The notes beneath the pieces are model-generated. The model did not search any database, was not told the DNA's origin, and saw only the letters and a program-made list of their open reading frames with translations. 64,000 nt of DNA from Mucilaginibacter phenanthrenivorans (GTDB lineage: Bacteria; Bacteroidota; Bacteroidia; Sphingobacteriales; Sphingobacteriaceae): the NCBI RefSeq assembly GCF_024721155.1, contig NZ_JAHVAP010000005.1:682001-746000 (forward strand), written 5' to 3'. Made by a program: the position numbers and the translations under genes. Of this stretch, positions 31,102 through 39,399 are shown piece after piece; within the stretch, counting starts at the first letter, position 1; each line of letters opens with the position of its first letter.

Positions 31102-31962
31102 TCAGTTCTTCAACTTATATCTTTTATTGAAGAACAGGATCAGCAGGAACAATATACCTGAAATAAACAGGGTGCTTAATACTGCGATCCATAGCCCAAC
31201 GTCATAGGTTCCTGTCCAATTTTTATCGGGTACTGGCTTAAGCAGCGCCCTGTTCGCTCCATCCAAACCTGTAATTGTATGTAATAAGATATTTGATATC
31301 ACATGTACGCTTATTGCGGCCCACATGGAGCGAAAAAGCACGAACGACAGGCAAAATACAAGAGAATAACAAGCTGTTGTCGTAACCATTTTTAAACCAT
31401 AAAGATTAATTCCAATGCCTTGCAGGTGAAATAAGCCAAACGGTAATGCCATTATCAAAGCTGCCTTACGCCAATCAGCCAGCTGGCAGCATATGATGAA
31501 GAGAAAACCTCTGAACATTAATTCCTCTAACGTATTGCCTGACAAGTAAGAAACGCTCTCCTGCAAAACCCGACCAGCCCCAATTTGACCGGGCACAAAA
31601 TGATAAGGGGCATATATAAATAACAAGCCGGCAATACAAAACATCACTACCGTGCCGATGAGTGCTCCGCCAAGTATCCCTGGAATTGTTTCTTTAGTGG
31701 TAGATAATCCCAACGCCTTTCCAGGCAGGCCATTTTGTTTTAGTAAACGGGAACTAACATAAATCAAAGCCAGGTCGGCTGTCAGCGTTACTGTTATGCG
31801 AACTAAATATGGGATAAGATTTTGAGAGGAAAATGTTACCTGCCCTAAAATATTTATCCCCCAGGCAACTGCCGCTAATGGGATAAATATTAATACCGAG
31901 CTTAGTTTAAATCTAAATTCGGGTTGCCTTGTAAAATAGGTTGATGCCAGCGGCTGAAGCAT
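31102..31962 (-). CDS. CPBP-family (CAAX protease-like) intramembrane protease
   Basis: 286 residues with several membrane helices. Motifs of the CPBP/Abi family are intact: Glu146-Glu147 and Arg151 in LEELMFRG, His179 in FGLFHLQG, and His220 and Asn224 in VHVISN. These form the putative metal site in the membrane core. Function of bacterial members ranges from bacteriocin immunity to unknown proteolysis. It converges on the TetX-like gene with a 34-bp gap, and no bacteriocin gene is nearby. Confidence 0.88.
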   Translation of the reverse strand: MLQPLASTYFTRQPEFRFKLSSVLIFIPLAAVAWGINILGQVTFSSQNLIPYLVRITVTLTADLALIYVSSRLLKQNGLPGKALGLSTTKETIPGILGGALIGTVVMFCIAGLLFIYAPYHFVPGQIGAGRVLQESVSYLSGNTLEELMFRGFLFIICCQLADWRKAALIMALPFGLFHLQGIGINLYGLKMVTTTACYSLVFCLSFVLFRSMWAAISVHVISNILLHTITGLDGANRALLKPVPDKNWTGTYDVGLWIAVLSTLFISGILFLLILFFNKRYKLKN

Positions 31963-32079
31963 TTTACAATTTAAAAATTGAGTTGCTATTTAGAGTGTAA
32001 TATTGAGGCTATGTTACACACTTAAGCTCCGGCCATTTTAAGCTTTCCTCCTGGCAGAGACTTCACTTTTCCAATTTTA

Positions 32080-32793
32080 TCAGCGTAACTTTCCTACACC
32101 ATGAAGAAATTTTGGTGCTTTATTCATTACCTGGTTATAAGCTTTGGTATTTATACACATATAAACATAAGCATCCCAACCTAAATCGAGAAAGATCAGC
32201 CGTTGATCAATTGTTTGCAGATCCTTATCAAGTGATTTCAGCAGGCCAATTATAAATTGCTCATCCCGCAGTTTTTTATTACTTAAGTTATTACGAAAAG
32301 CTGCTGCATTTTTCCATACCGGCTTTTTCAATAGTGTTTCTAGAAAGGCTTCTATTTCATATTCGTTTTCTTCTCCCTTCCAGTCTGTCATATAAACAAG
32401 GTTTTTGGAAGACGCAAAAAGGTATAAGATCTCTATCGGTTTCAGATCTTTAAAATCAAACTGGTTATTGCTTTTTATCAATTCATCATTTTGTATCCGA
32501 AAAGCCTTTAGATTACGGGCATACAGATTTTTAAATGCTATGAATTCAGCATAACTATCACCCAAAAGATGTTCGGTCTCGTTTAAAAAATCCTGTTGTT
32601 CTGTCGATTTTCGCTTTTTAATAACCAGGTCGTATACAAGGGCGGTGACCATCATGGTAATAAATATGATAGTGACCCATGTCGTACTTAATGACTTTAT
32701 TAAGATCCCGAATAAGTAAACAATTCCAATTAATATAGCTATCGACAATACTATTATAGCCAGAATTAATTTTGCTGTGATTTTGATCTTCAT
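32080..32793 (-). CDS. Hypothetical membrane protein with two N-terminal helices
   Basis: 237 residues. Two hydrophobic helices at about residues 8-30 and 38-55 are followed by a short basic loop (KKRKSTE) and a soluble helical domain. I do not recognise the family. The soluble part has FASSKNLVYMTDWKGEENE and a run of alternating helices, with no catalytic motif. It stands between the CPBP gene and the aromatic hydroxylase, with 117- and 145-bp gaps. Confidence 0.65.
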   Translation of the reverse strand: MKIKITAKLILAIIVLSIAILIGIVYLFGILIKSLSTTWVTIIFITMMVTALVYDLVIKKRKSTEQQDFLNETEHLLGDSYAEFIAFKNLYARNLKAFRIQNDELIKSNNQFDFKDLKPIEILYLFASSKNLVYMTDWKGEENEYEIEAFLETLLKKPVWKNAAAFRNNLSNKKLRDEQFIIGLLKSLDKDLQTIDQRLIFLDLGWDAYVYMCINTKAYNQVMNKAPKFLHGVGKLR

Positions 32794-32938
32794 TTGATTT
32801 GCCGCCCATCCGGATGCCGCAAAACTAATTTACAAAAGTTTGTTTAGCGAAAAACTCCATTCAATAAATAGTTAAAGGTTTTTTACAATAGCCGACATTA
32901 GTCAACCTGATCTGACCTTCAGTTTTTTGCCCGATCCC

Positions 32939-34486
32939 TCAATTACAAACAAACCAGCTATCGGCAGCCTTTCGAAGTTCGCTGCAATCCAGATTGTTGT
33001 CAGAGGCCCAGGCGATAATCCCATCAGGGCGGATCAGTACGGCGCTCAAACCTAATTGCTCCTTCGCACTGCCCGAAACATACTTGATTTGATCGCCATA
33101 TTCTCCCGCCAAAGTTTTAAGAGAAGCGTTCCTGCCAAAATCAAGCAGAACTCCCCGACCATCGCGCATCAGTTCGCCAATCTTCGTACCATCCTCCAAT
33201 TCAAAATTGGGAACGCTGCGGCCTGCTAAAGGTTGGTTGCTGCCAAGATCATATTTTGAGTTAACACCCCATACCCGCCCTGCAAAATAAGTAGCACCAT
33301 CGCGTGTGTCCATAAGGTCGCGGATGATTGAATTCAGCGCGCGGGCATCGGAGTTCGGCTTCATGATCGCAACCTGGGCGCGCGACCAATCCAACACTTG
33401 TTCACCAATTGGGTATCGTTCGTCATAGTAACTATCAAGCAAGCATTCCGGCGCTTTATTTTGGATGGTTGCCGCAAGCTTCCAGCCAAGATTCATGGCA
33501 TCGCCCAGCCCGAGGTTAAGCCCCTGTCCGCCCAGCGGCGCATGAATGTGTGCAGCATCGCCGGCTAAAAGCACCCGTCCGTTGCGGTAGGTTGTGGCCT
33601 GTCGTGCCCTGTCAGTCCAGGTAGTTGCAATATGCAGGGCGCTGATGGCAACATCGGTGTTCGAGACGCGGCGCAGCACCTCCTGCACATGTTCGAGCGT
33701 AATTGGCCTGTCTGAACCATGAAATGCCCCGCCATCGAAATCCTGGATCACCACATAGCCTGGCTGCGATTGCAGGTACATACCCGCTGCTGTTACGTTT
33801 CGGCCAGGGCTTAGCTTCTCCGGGTCGACAATGTCAACCCGGGTAGTATAGCCGGTAAATTCAGGCTCGGTACCGGCAAATTCAAAACCGCCTGCCTTGC
33901 GAACAACACTCCGGCTGCCATCGCAGCCCACGAGGTATTTGCCTTTAAAAGATTGCTCGCCCGACTGAACTGTTACCCCGTCCGCAGTTTGATGGAAGCC
34001 GGCAATGGCAAGCCCACGCCTGATTACTACCCCCAGGGCTTCAGCGCGGCGGGCTAGCACCGTTTCAAGCTCCTCCATTTCAGAAATCAAACTGGTTTCG
34101 GTAGAGCCTGGCAGGCGATAGGTCCATTGCGAGGTATCAATATTACCTTCAAGAAATGGAATGCCGGCAAAGTGGCCCACCTGCCGGCGAGGCCCCTGTA
34201 CAACATTTTGGTGTGGATTTTTAAGGCGCTTATGTATCTCCAGTTGCTCCAGCAACCCGCGGCGATAAAGCGTTTCGATAGTTGGAGCCGAAAGTCCGCG
34301 GATCCCGAAAGGAAGCTGCTTCAATGGTGAATGCGGGTCCTCGGCCTTTTCCAGCACAAGTACTGAACATTTTGCCAGTGCAAGCTCACAGGCGAGGAAC
34401 AGGCCTACAGGCCCTGCGCCGGCAATAATTACATCGTAAATAGTATGATCTTGTTCGGATTTATTGTTTTTAAGTGTTGCTTTCAT
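32939..34486 (-). CDS. FAD-dependent aromatic hydroxylase/monooxygenase (PHBH/PheA type)
   Basis: About 515 residues from MKATLKNN; a shorter stretch before this Met is judged untranslated. The FAD-binding GAGPVGLFLA lies near residue 25, DG motif VGCDGSRSVVRKAGG at about 200, and GDAAHIHAPLGGQGLNLGLGDAMN marks the second FAD site. A C-terminal thioredoxin-like domain follows (about residues 380-515). This is a class A flavin hydroxylase of the PheA/MhpA/Rox type, acting on an aromatic or polyketide substrate. The AraC regulator gene lies 41 bp upstream and is likely co-transcribed. Confidence 0.9.
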   Translation of the reverse strand: MKATLKNNKSEQDHTIYDVIIAGAGPVGLFLACELALAKCSVLVLEKAEDPHSPLKQLPFGIRGLSAPTIETLYRRGLLEQLEIHKRLKNPHQNVVQGPRRQVGHFAGIPFLEGNIDTSQWTYRLPGSTETSLISEMEELETVLARRAEALGVVIRRGLAIAGFHQTADGVTVQSGEQSFKGKYLVGCDGSRSVVRKAGGFEFAGTEPEFTGYTTRVDIVDPEKLSPGRNVTAAGMYLQSQPGYVVIQDFDGGAFHGSDRPITLEHVQEVLRRVSNTDVAISALHIATTWTDRARQATTYRNGRVLLAGDAAHIHAPLGGQGLNLGLGDAMNLGWKLAATIQNKAPECLLDSYYDERYPIGEQVLDWSRAQVAIMKPNSDARALNSIIRDLMDTRDGATYFAGRVWGVNSKYDLGSNQPLAGRSVPNFELEDGTKIGELMRDGRGVLLDFGRNASLKTLAGEYGDQIKYVSGSAKEQLGLSAVLIRPDGIIAWASDNNLDCSELRKAADSWFVCN

Positions 34487-34527
34487 ATAGAATGATTGAA
34501 AGCACAAAATTCCGGAATACTGCTGCG

Positions 34528-35346
34528 CTAGGATTGTACAAACGCGACAAAATCCTCGCTTAAAACAGGCTTCCGCTTCTTAGCCTCCCGTGCGAATGCT
34601 GCCGGCGTAGTGCCGCTGTAGCGTTTGAACTCCCTGCTCAGATGGGATTGATCAGTATAGCCAAGTTCATGAGCCAGGCCAGCAAGATTGGTATTAGGAT
34701 CAAGCCATAATTGGTTTCGCACCTGCTCAAAGCGGATCAGGCCCGACACGTCCTTAACCGTATAGCCGGACGACTGCTTGAAGTTCCTTTCCAGTGTACG
34801 GACCGTGGCATGAGCCGCCTCCGCTACCTGGCTTACCGGCATAGTACCGTTTGCCGCCCTCATTGCAACTCCCGCTTTGAATAGCATACTGTCGGCAGTA
34901 ATCCCCGACCGCGCCTCCAGGGAATATTGCTTTACCACATCCAGCGCTTCATCTACCCTGCCTGCTTCGATACAATTACTCAGCGCGGGTTGCAGCCGGG
35001 CAATAGGGTGTTCAAAGGTGCGTACGCCATCCTTACCGGGCTGCAGTCCGAGCAAATCGAATACAGTCCATGGGAAGCACCTGACGCCAAGGATCTCCAA
35101 ACGTCCCTTTGTGTAAAAAACAGCAGGCTGATTGAGCAGCCCCATCATAAACGGCGATGGCAATGGCTGCAGGGTTTCATTGGTATAAATACTGCAGCCG
35201 TTTCCGAAATGAAAGATAATTTCAGCGTAGCCATCAGGCTGTACCTCAAAACTTGATGCTGCTTCTCCAACTTCTCTCCTGTTATACCAAAAACACTTTA
35301 TGGTATCACGGAGCTCTTCCGGAGGGGTAAATTCCTGGTGATGCAT
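34528..35346 (-). CDS. AraC-type regulator with DUF6597-like N-terminus
   Basis: About 272 residues from the ATG at 35346; a GTG seven codons upstream is the alternative. The N-terminal 110 residues form a sensing domain of the DUF6597 kind (FTPPEELRDTIKCFWY, VQPDGYAEIIFHFG). The AraC HTH is at about residues 165-255 (VSQVAEAAHATVRTLERNFK, NLAGLAHELGYTDQSHLSREFKRY). It is the first gene of a two-gene unit with the monooxygenase and is the likely regulator of that enzyme. Confidence 0.9.
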   Translation of the reverse strand: MHHQEFTPPEELRDTIKCFWYNRREVGEAASSFEVQPDGYAEIIFHFGNGCSIYTNETLQPLPSPFMMGLLNQPAVFYTKGRLEILGVRCFPWTVFDLLGLQPGKDGVRTFEHPIARLQPALSNCIEAGRVDEALDVVKQYSLEARSGITADSMLFKAGVAMRAANGTMPVSQVAEAAHATVRTLERNFKQSSGYTVKDVSGLIRFEQVRNQLWLDPNTNLAGLAHELGYTDQSHLSREFKRYSGTTPAAFAREAKKRKPVLSEDFVAFVQS

Positions 35347-35500
35347 TTTTAAAGGTAGCACATTCACCTTACAAGCGATAAAAAAAGAAGCATTTTAGCG
35401 TTAGGGTTGTTTAGTAGCCCATACCTGCCAGTTTTCGAACTATTTTACAGAAGGGTTCGATTCCTCGGCAGCTACCTTGAAAAGGCTCAGGCAGGAAGAT

Positions 35501-36139
35501 TTAGGCATTTTCGTTGATTGGATGCGCATCGCCAACGGCATACCTTTTCTTCCATATCATAAAATTCAACACAAATTTTTTCTTTTGTATCAATGAGCGC
35601 CAATCGATAAATAAAATGGCAGACAGAAAAATCAGGCCTACTATCAAACTGGAAACAGACTTCCAGGAAAACCCTCCGGCGATTATGCTTTCAGCGTTCG
35701 TCGAAACATATTTTCCCAGGTGTACACTAATGGCATCGCTTGTAAACTTACCGACAAAAAAAACAGGCATTATATAAGACATGTTTATTTTTGCCATTCC
35801 ACTTGCCAGGAACAAAGGCGTAGTGGGCAGGGGCAACAAGGTATACGCAAGGATTGCTACCTGGCCCTTCCATCCCTTTTCCCGCATTTGATCCCCAAGA
35901 AATTGAACATCTTCATTTTTTGATTTCCTGAATATTCTATCCGCCAAAAACGGGATATATAATGCAAGCAAATACCTCCCGACAATTGACCCTGCAACGC
36001 CGATAACAATAACCCACCAAATATTTAAACCAAAGGCGATTTGCAGAAATACCATGATAGTAAAAGCCGGTGGAAGCGGGAAAGGCACTACATCAAACAG
36101 AAACGAACCGATAAAAACCAAAAGATATTGCCACCACAT
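35501..36139 (-). CDS. VTT/DedA-like integral membrane protein
   Basis: 212 residues and about five membrane segments. Features of the VTT/SNARE-associated superfamily are visible: FPLPPAFTIMVFL near the start, GVAGSIVGRYLLA, and the PLPTTPLFLASGMAKIN segment that probably forms a re-entrant loop. DedA-type proteins are linked to undecaprenyl phosphate or phospholipid flipping; assignment to a specific transport role is inference. Basic and polar C-terminus. Confidence 0.78.
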   Translation of the reverse strand: MWWQYLLVFIGSFLFDVVPFPLPPAFTIMVFLQIAFGLNIWWVIVIGVAGSIVGRYLLALYIPFLADRIFRKSKNEDVQFLGDQMREKGWKGQVAILAYTLLPLPTTPLFLASGMAKINMSYIMPVFFVGKFTSDAISVHLGKYVSTNAESIIAGGFSWKSVSSLIVGLIFLSAILFIDWRSLIQKKKFVLNFMIWKKRYAVGDAHPINENA

Positions 36140-36304
36140 ATTTTAAAAATCAACCGTTTATGCTAATTAATTCCGTTCTAAAGGTACAAACGACAATTTG
36201 CAGGCAAATGACCAGCATCATTTAATCTGTTGAGGCAGGTCACTTTAAGCAACAGGCCGATTTAGACGGGCGGCAACATCTAGCCTGCGCCATAGTTAAA
36301 AATA

Positions 36305-36350
36305 GGGTTTACAGGGGTTTAGCGGGGAGCTGGCCTCGAACCTACACCTC
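36305..36350 (-). other. tRNA 3'-half fossil
   Basis: Read on the minus strand, bases here give GGTTCGAGGCCAGCTCCCCGCTA, with a TTCGAGG T-loop and an acceptor 3' strand like that of the tRNA-Met gene at 53778. On the plus strand the shared string is TAGCGGGGAGC followed by a spaced TCGAAC. No 5' half is present, so it is not a working tRNA. It overlaps the last codons of the AraC gene at 36342. It may be a scar of an integration at a tRNA 3' end, or a decayed tRNA. Confidence 0.5.
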
Positions 36351-37223
36351 TATATCATAATTGTTCATTGACGACGGCGTTATACCAAACCGCTGTTTAA
36401 ATGACCTGCTGAAGTGGGCGACTGTTTCAAAACCACTTTCAAAAGCTATTTCGCTGATCGGTTTTTTGCTACGAATGCTTAATAGGCTTTTACCATATAA
36501 TAAACGCTTTTCCAATAGCCATTTCCCCGGTGTGGTGTGAAATATAGTTTGAAAATCTCTTTTAAATGCAGAAAGACTACGGTTGCTCAATTGGGCGAAC
36601 TGCTCCAGTTTTAGATTATAACGGTAATTATCCGTCATTATTCTTTCCAGGGCTAACGTGCCAGGCTCATTCACCAGTGAGCAAAAGTAGGACAGCAGCT
36701 CAACATTGCCAGGGTTATCTGCTATGGTCAGGATCAATTCCTTAAACTTTAATTCCAATAAAGATTGAGCGGGTTCCCTGGCTTCACTGAAATATGACGC
36801 CATAGAAAGAAAGAAACCTGCCAGGGTTTCGCTGGAGTTTAAGGTGATCACTTGCCTGTACCCAGCGTACTTAACTGGCGCGCTGAATTTTTCGCCAAGG
36901 GTTTGGCAAATAAAGTCATCGGGTATAAAGAACAAAACAAGGCAAAAACCTACATCGAAAAATTGCTCCAGTACAAATGCCCCCTTCCGGACGAATACGC
37001 AACTGCCGGTACCAATGTCATAAGAACCTTCAGACGTATGCCAGATCTTCCTGCCCTCCACCACATAAAAGAGATAATTGTACTGCGTCCAAAGCGCCGA
37101 AAATTTGTTCTTCATCAGGCGCGCTTCGGCCGGGCAGCTAAACACGGTGATCAGCGATTCATTGCAGCTAAACTGACGGTGATAATTCGGGTGCTGCAGC
37201 ACACTTTCGTACAAATTGATCAT
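36342..37223 (-). CDS. AraC-family transcriptional regulator
   Basis: 293 residues: a cupin-like ligand domain (residues ~45-170) with GSYDIGTGSCVFVRKGAFVLEQ, then a C-terminal AraC HTH (~185-285) with LEQFAQLSNRSLSAFKRDFQ and PISEIAFESGFETVAHFSRSFKQ. It is divergent from a methyltransferase gene, with a pair of direct repeats between them that look like AraC half-sites. Its last codons run into a tRNA-like fragment. Confidence 0.93.
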   Translation of the reverse strand: MINLYESVLQHPNYHRQFSCNESLITVFSCPAEARLMKNKFSALWTQYNYLFYVVEGRKIWHTSEGSYDIGTGSCVFVRKGAFVLEQFFDVGFCLVLFFIPDDFICQTLGEKFSAPVKYAGYRQVITLNSSETLAGFFLSMASYFSEAREPAQSLLELKFKELILTIADNPGNVELLSYFCSLVNEPGTLALERIMTDNYRYNLKLEQFAQLSNRSLSAFKRDFQTIFHTTPGKWLLEKRLLYGKSLLSIRSKKPISEIAFESGFETVAHFSRSFKQRFGITPSSMNNYDIEV

Positions 37224-37251
37224 TAAACAGCTAAAAACTAAAGTTAATCAT

Positions 37252-37288
37252 TTTGGACTTTAAAGTCACTATTCTGGACTTTTTAGAC
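37252..37288. promoter_or_regulatory. Candidate AraC operator: two direct repeats 21 bp apart
   Basis: TTTGGACTTTAAAGTC at 37252 and TCTGGACTTTTTAGAC at 37273 match at 12 of 16 positions in the same orientation and on the same face of the helix (21-bp step). The first also holds the perfect palindrome GACTTTAAAGTC. The position between a divergent AraC gene and the methyltransferase gene fits a shared operator. TAATTTTG at 37312-37319 resembles a -7 box for the methyltransferase side, but no well-spaced -33 is seen. Confidence 0.55.
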
Positions 37289-37369
37289 AAATTTTTCTTG
37301 TCCTGCACACTTAATTTTGACATGATAAAACGAACAGAATGGCAATCAAAAGTTTAAATCATTAAATAC

Positions 37370-38182
37370 ATGAATCCAAACAAAGCACTATGGGAAAAGG
37401 GTGACTTCACCCAAATTGCAGCAACAATGCGCGAAAGCGGTGAGGAGCTGGTTGGTAAATTGGGAATAACCCAAGGCCTTAGGGTACTTGACCTCGGCTG
37501 CGGCGACGGCACAACCGCCATCCCGGAAGCCAGGCTTGGCGCAGACGTTACAGGTGTTGATATTGCTGCTAACCTGGTTGAAGCAGGAAATGCACGGGCA
37601 AAAACTGAGGGGCTAACCAAATGTAAATTCTATGAAGGCGATGCAACCGACCTTCATGAGTTGAAGGATAGTTCTTTCGACCTGGTGGTCAGCATATTTG
37701 GCGCCATGTTCGCACCAAAACCGTTTGACGTTGCTAAGGAAATAGTACGCGTTACCCGTCCTGGCGGCAAAATTATTATGGGCAACTGGATACCCGGAGA
37801 CCCGACGCTGGTGGCACAAATACTCAAAATTAGTTCGGCCTATGTGCCGCCGCCACCCGAGGGCTTTGTCAGCCCGATGCTATGGGGTATTGAGGAAAAC
37901 GTGGCAGAACGTTTTACAGCCACCGGCGTCAGGAAGGAAAACATTTCCTTCGCCAGAGAAACCTTCACTTTTAAAGCGCCTTATAAGCCCGCTGAGTTTG
38001 TCCAGGTGTTTAAAAATTACTACGGGCCTACTATGAATGCTTTTGAAGCGGCCGAAAAAAATAATAAAAGCCAGGAACTGCAGCAGGAACTGGAAAGGTT
38101 GTTCAAAAGTCAAAACACGAGCGATACTGACGGCGCTACTTGTATAAAGGCTACGTTTTTGAAGGTTATGGTAATTAAGTGA
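37370..38182 (+). CDS. Class I SAM-dependent methyltransferase
   Basis: 270 residues. Motif I is VLDLGCGDGTTAIPEARLGA near residue 40, followed by GVDIAANLVEAGNARA and motif IV VVSIFGAMFAPKPFDVAKEIVRVTRPGG. This is the common UbiE/small-molecule (class 11) layout. The substrate is not evident. The gene is divergent from an AraC regulator and likely under its control. A terminator follows directly. Confidence 0.9.
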   Translation: MNPNKALWEKGDFTQIAATMRESGEELVGKLGITQGLRVLDLGCGDGTTAIPEARLGADVTGVDIAANLVEAGNARAKTEGLTKCKFYEGDATDLHELKDSSFDLVVSIFGAMFAPKPFDVAKEIVRVTRPGGKIIMGNWIPGDPTLVAQILKISSAYVPPPPEGFVSPMLWGIEENVAERFTATGVRKENISFARETFTFKAPYKPAEFVQVFKNYYGPTMNAFEAAEKNNKSQELQQELERLFKSQNTSDTDGATCIKATFLKVMVIK

Positions 38183-38189
38183 AACGGGG

Positions 38190-38239
38190 AGCAGGCAGAT
38201 CCGGATCGCATTGCCGGATGGCCTGCTTCCGGCTTTTTT
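38190..38239 (+). terminator. Rho-independent terminator after the methyltransferase gene
   Basis: AGCAGGC-AG-ATCCGG pairs with CCGGAT-G-GCCTGCT across a short loop, leaving small internal bulges, and is followed by TTCCGGCTTTTTTAAC. It starts about 8 bp after the stop codon. Confidence 0.8.
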
Positions 38240-38277
38240 AACTATATTCGGGAATCAATAACCGATAAAATAAACCC

Positions 38278-38670
38278 ATGACCATAACCGAATTCATCAG
38301 CACTGCGCCGGCGGAAAGGCAGGCCACCTTAACAACCTTCCACGAAGCAATCCTGGCCAACGACCCGACCGTGACCCCGGTGATAAAACCGATGATGGGC
38401 AAGGAAATGATCCTGTATGAAGAACGCTGTTACATGAAATACGGGCTGGCCAGCGTCAAAAACTATATGTCGCTGCATTGCATGCCCATTTATATGAACA
38501 CGCCCCTTCATTCCAAATACGCGGGCCTGTTACCCAACGCCAAAATTCAGAAGGGGTGTATCAATTTTACGAGTGAGGAGGAGTTTCCGCCCGCGATTTT
38601 AACCGCCCTGATTGCTGAATGCTCATCCATCAGCATCGCGGATATGCTGGAGAAACGGAAGAAAAAGTAA
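38278..38670 (+). CDS. DUF1801-like small protein
   Basis: 130 residues, cytosolic. The sequence EFISTAPAERQATLTTFHEAIL then a region of strands ending with a basic tail (ADMLEKRKKK) resembles the DUF1801/YdhG fold, a compact domain seen in iron-chaperone-like proteins. The C-terminus ends in a lysine run. Function is not established. It may be co-directional with the methyltransferase but is separated from it by a terminator. Confidence 0.65.
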   Translation: MTITEFISTAPAERQATLTTFHEAILANDPTVTPVIKPMMGKEMILYEERCYMKYGLASVKNYMSLHCMPIYMNTPLHSKYAGLLPNAKIQKGCINFTSEEEFPPAILTALIAECSSISIADMLEKRKKK

Positions 38671-38800
38671 GGGGAGCGGCAGCAAAAGCGTTCCATTTTT
38701 CCGCACGGAACACGTGGAACACTATGAAACATGCTGATTATTAGAATGTTTCATTTTTGTATAAACCTATTTCAGGACAAGACCTCAAACAATTCCCAAA

Positions 38801-39301
38801 TTAATATGGCAGTTCCCCGATATAATTACCCGGAGGTGAGTAATTAGCCACCACGTAGATATCGCCATTGGCGGCAATTGCCACGCCAACACCAATTTGC
38901 GTTGTGTTTTTCCAGACCATTTGCGTGTAATGGCCCGTGCCACCTTTGCCTGTAAATTTTTCGTATTTATAAGCCTTTATTTCGCTGTACCAGTTCTCGG
39001 AGGCGTTCAAAGCGGTGTAGCCGCTGCTGCCCATAAAAATATTCTCGCCGTTTTTGTTATCGGGGCGGTGCGAAAATGTATTGGTGCTGGCTAAATGGTC
39101 GGCCCATTGCTGGGCGTAGGCTGCAAGTTGGGTGCTCCAGGTGAGGGGCGGTGACCCTACTTCTTTGCGTATCTTATTATGGTGATCCAGTATGCTTTGG
39201 GCATCGGCAGGAGAAATTTTTGAGCCGGTTGTGTCTATTTTGCTCTGGGCGTGGCAGAGGGTTGAGATGAGGAGGATGGCTATTATGGCAAAATTTTTCA
39301 T
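38801..39301 (-). CDS. Secreted CAP-domain (SCP/PR-1) protein
   Basis: 166 residues with a signal peptide ending near LCHAQS. The CAP residues are complete: His in FSHRPDN, Glu in GENIFMG, Glu in YSEIKAY, and His in GHYTQMVWKNT, with the CAP2 motif YVVANYSPPGNYIG at the end. CAP proteins are extracellular and bind lipids or act on the cell surface. A second CAP lipoprotein gene lies at 46958-47455. No operon partners; the short gap to the next gene is empty. Confidence 0.93.
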   Translation of the reverse strand: MKNFAIIAILLISTLCHAQSKIDTTGSKISPADAQSILDHHNKIRKEVGSPPLTWSTQLAAYAQQWADHLASTNTFSHRPDNKNGENIFMGSSGYTALNASENWYSEIKAYKYEKFTGKGGTGHYTQMVWKNTTQIGVGVAIAANGDIYVVANYSPPGNYIGELPY

Positions 39302-39399
39302 GACAATTTTTTAGAGAAGTTATTGGTTACTATTTGGACAACCTTTTGCTTAATATATTGTTTGTTAGTTAATTAGTAACATTAAAATACGCACCTTAA

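Noticed and set aside
31102..31962. Bacteriocin immunity (Abi) role for the CPBP gene
   Set aside because: No bacteriocin or double-glycine leader peptide gene could be found around it.
35435..35480. tRNA gene suggested by GGGTTCGATTCC and GGCAGCTACC
   Set aside because: Only a T-arm-like piece could be found; no D-arm, anticodon stem or acceptor partner exists upstream.
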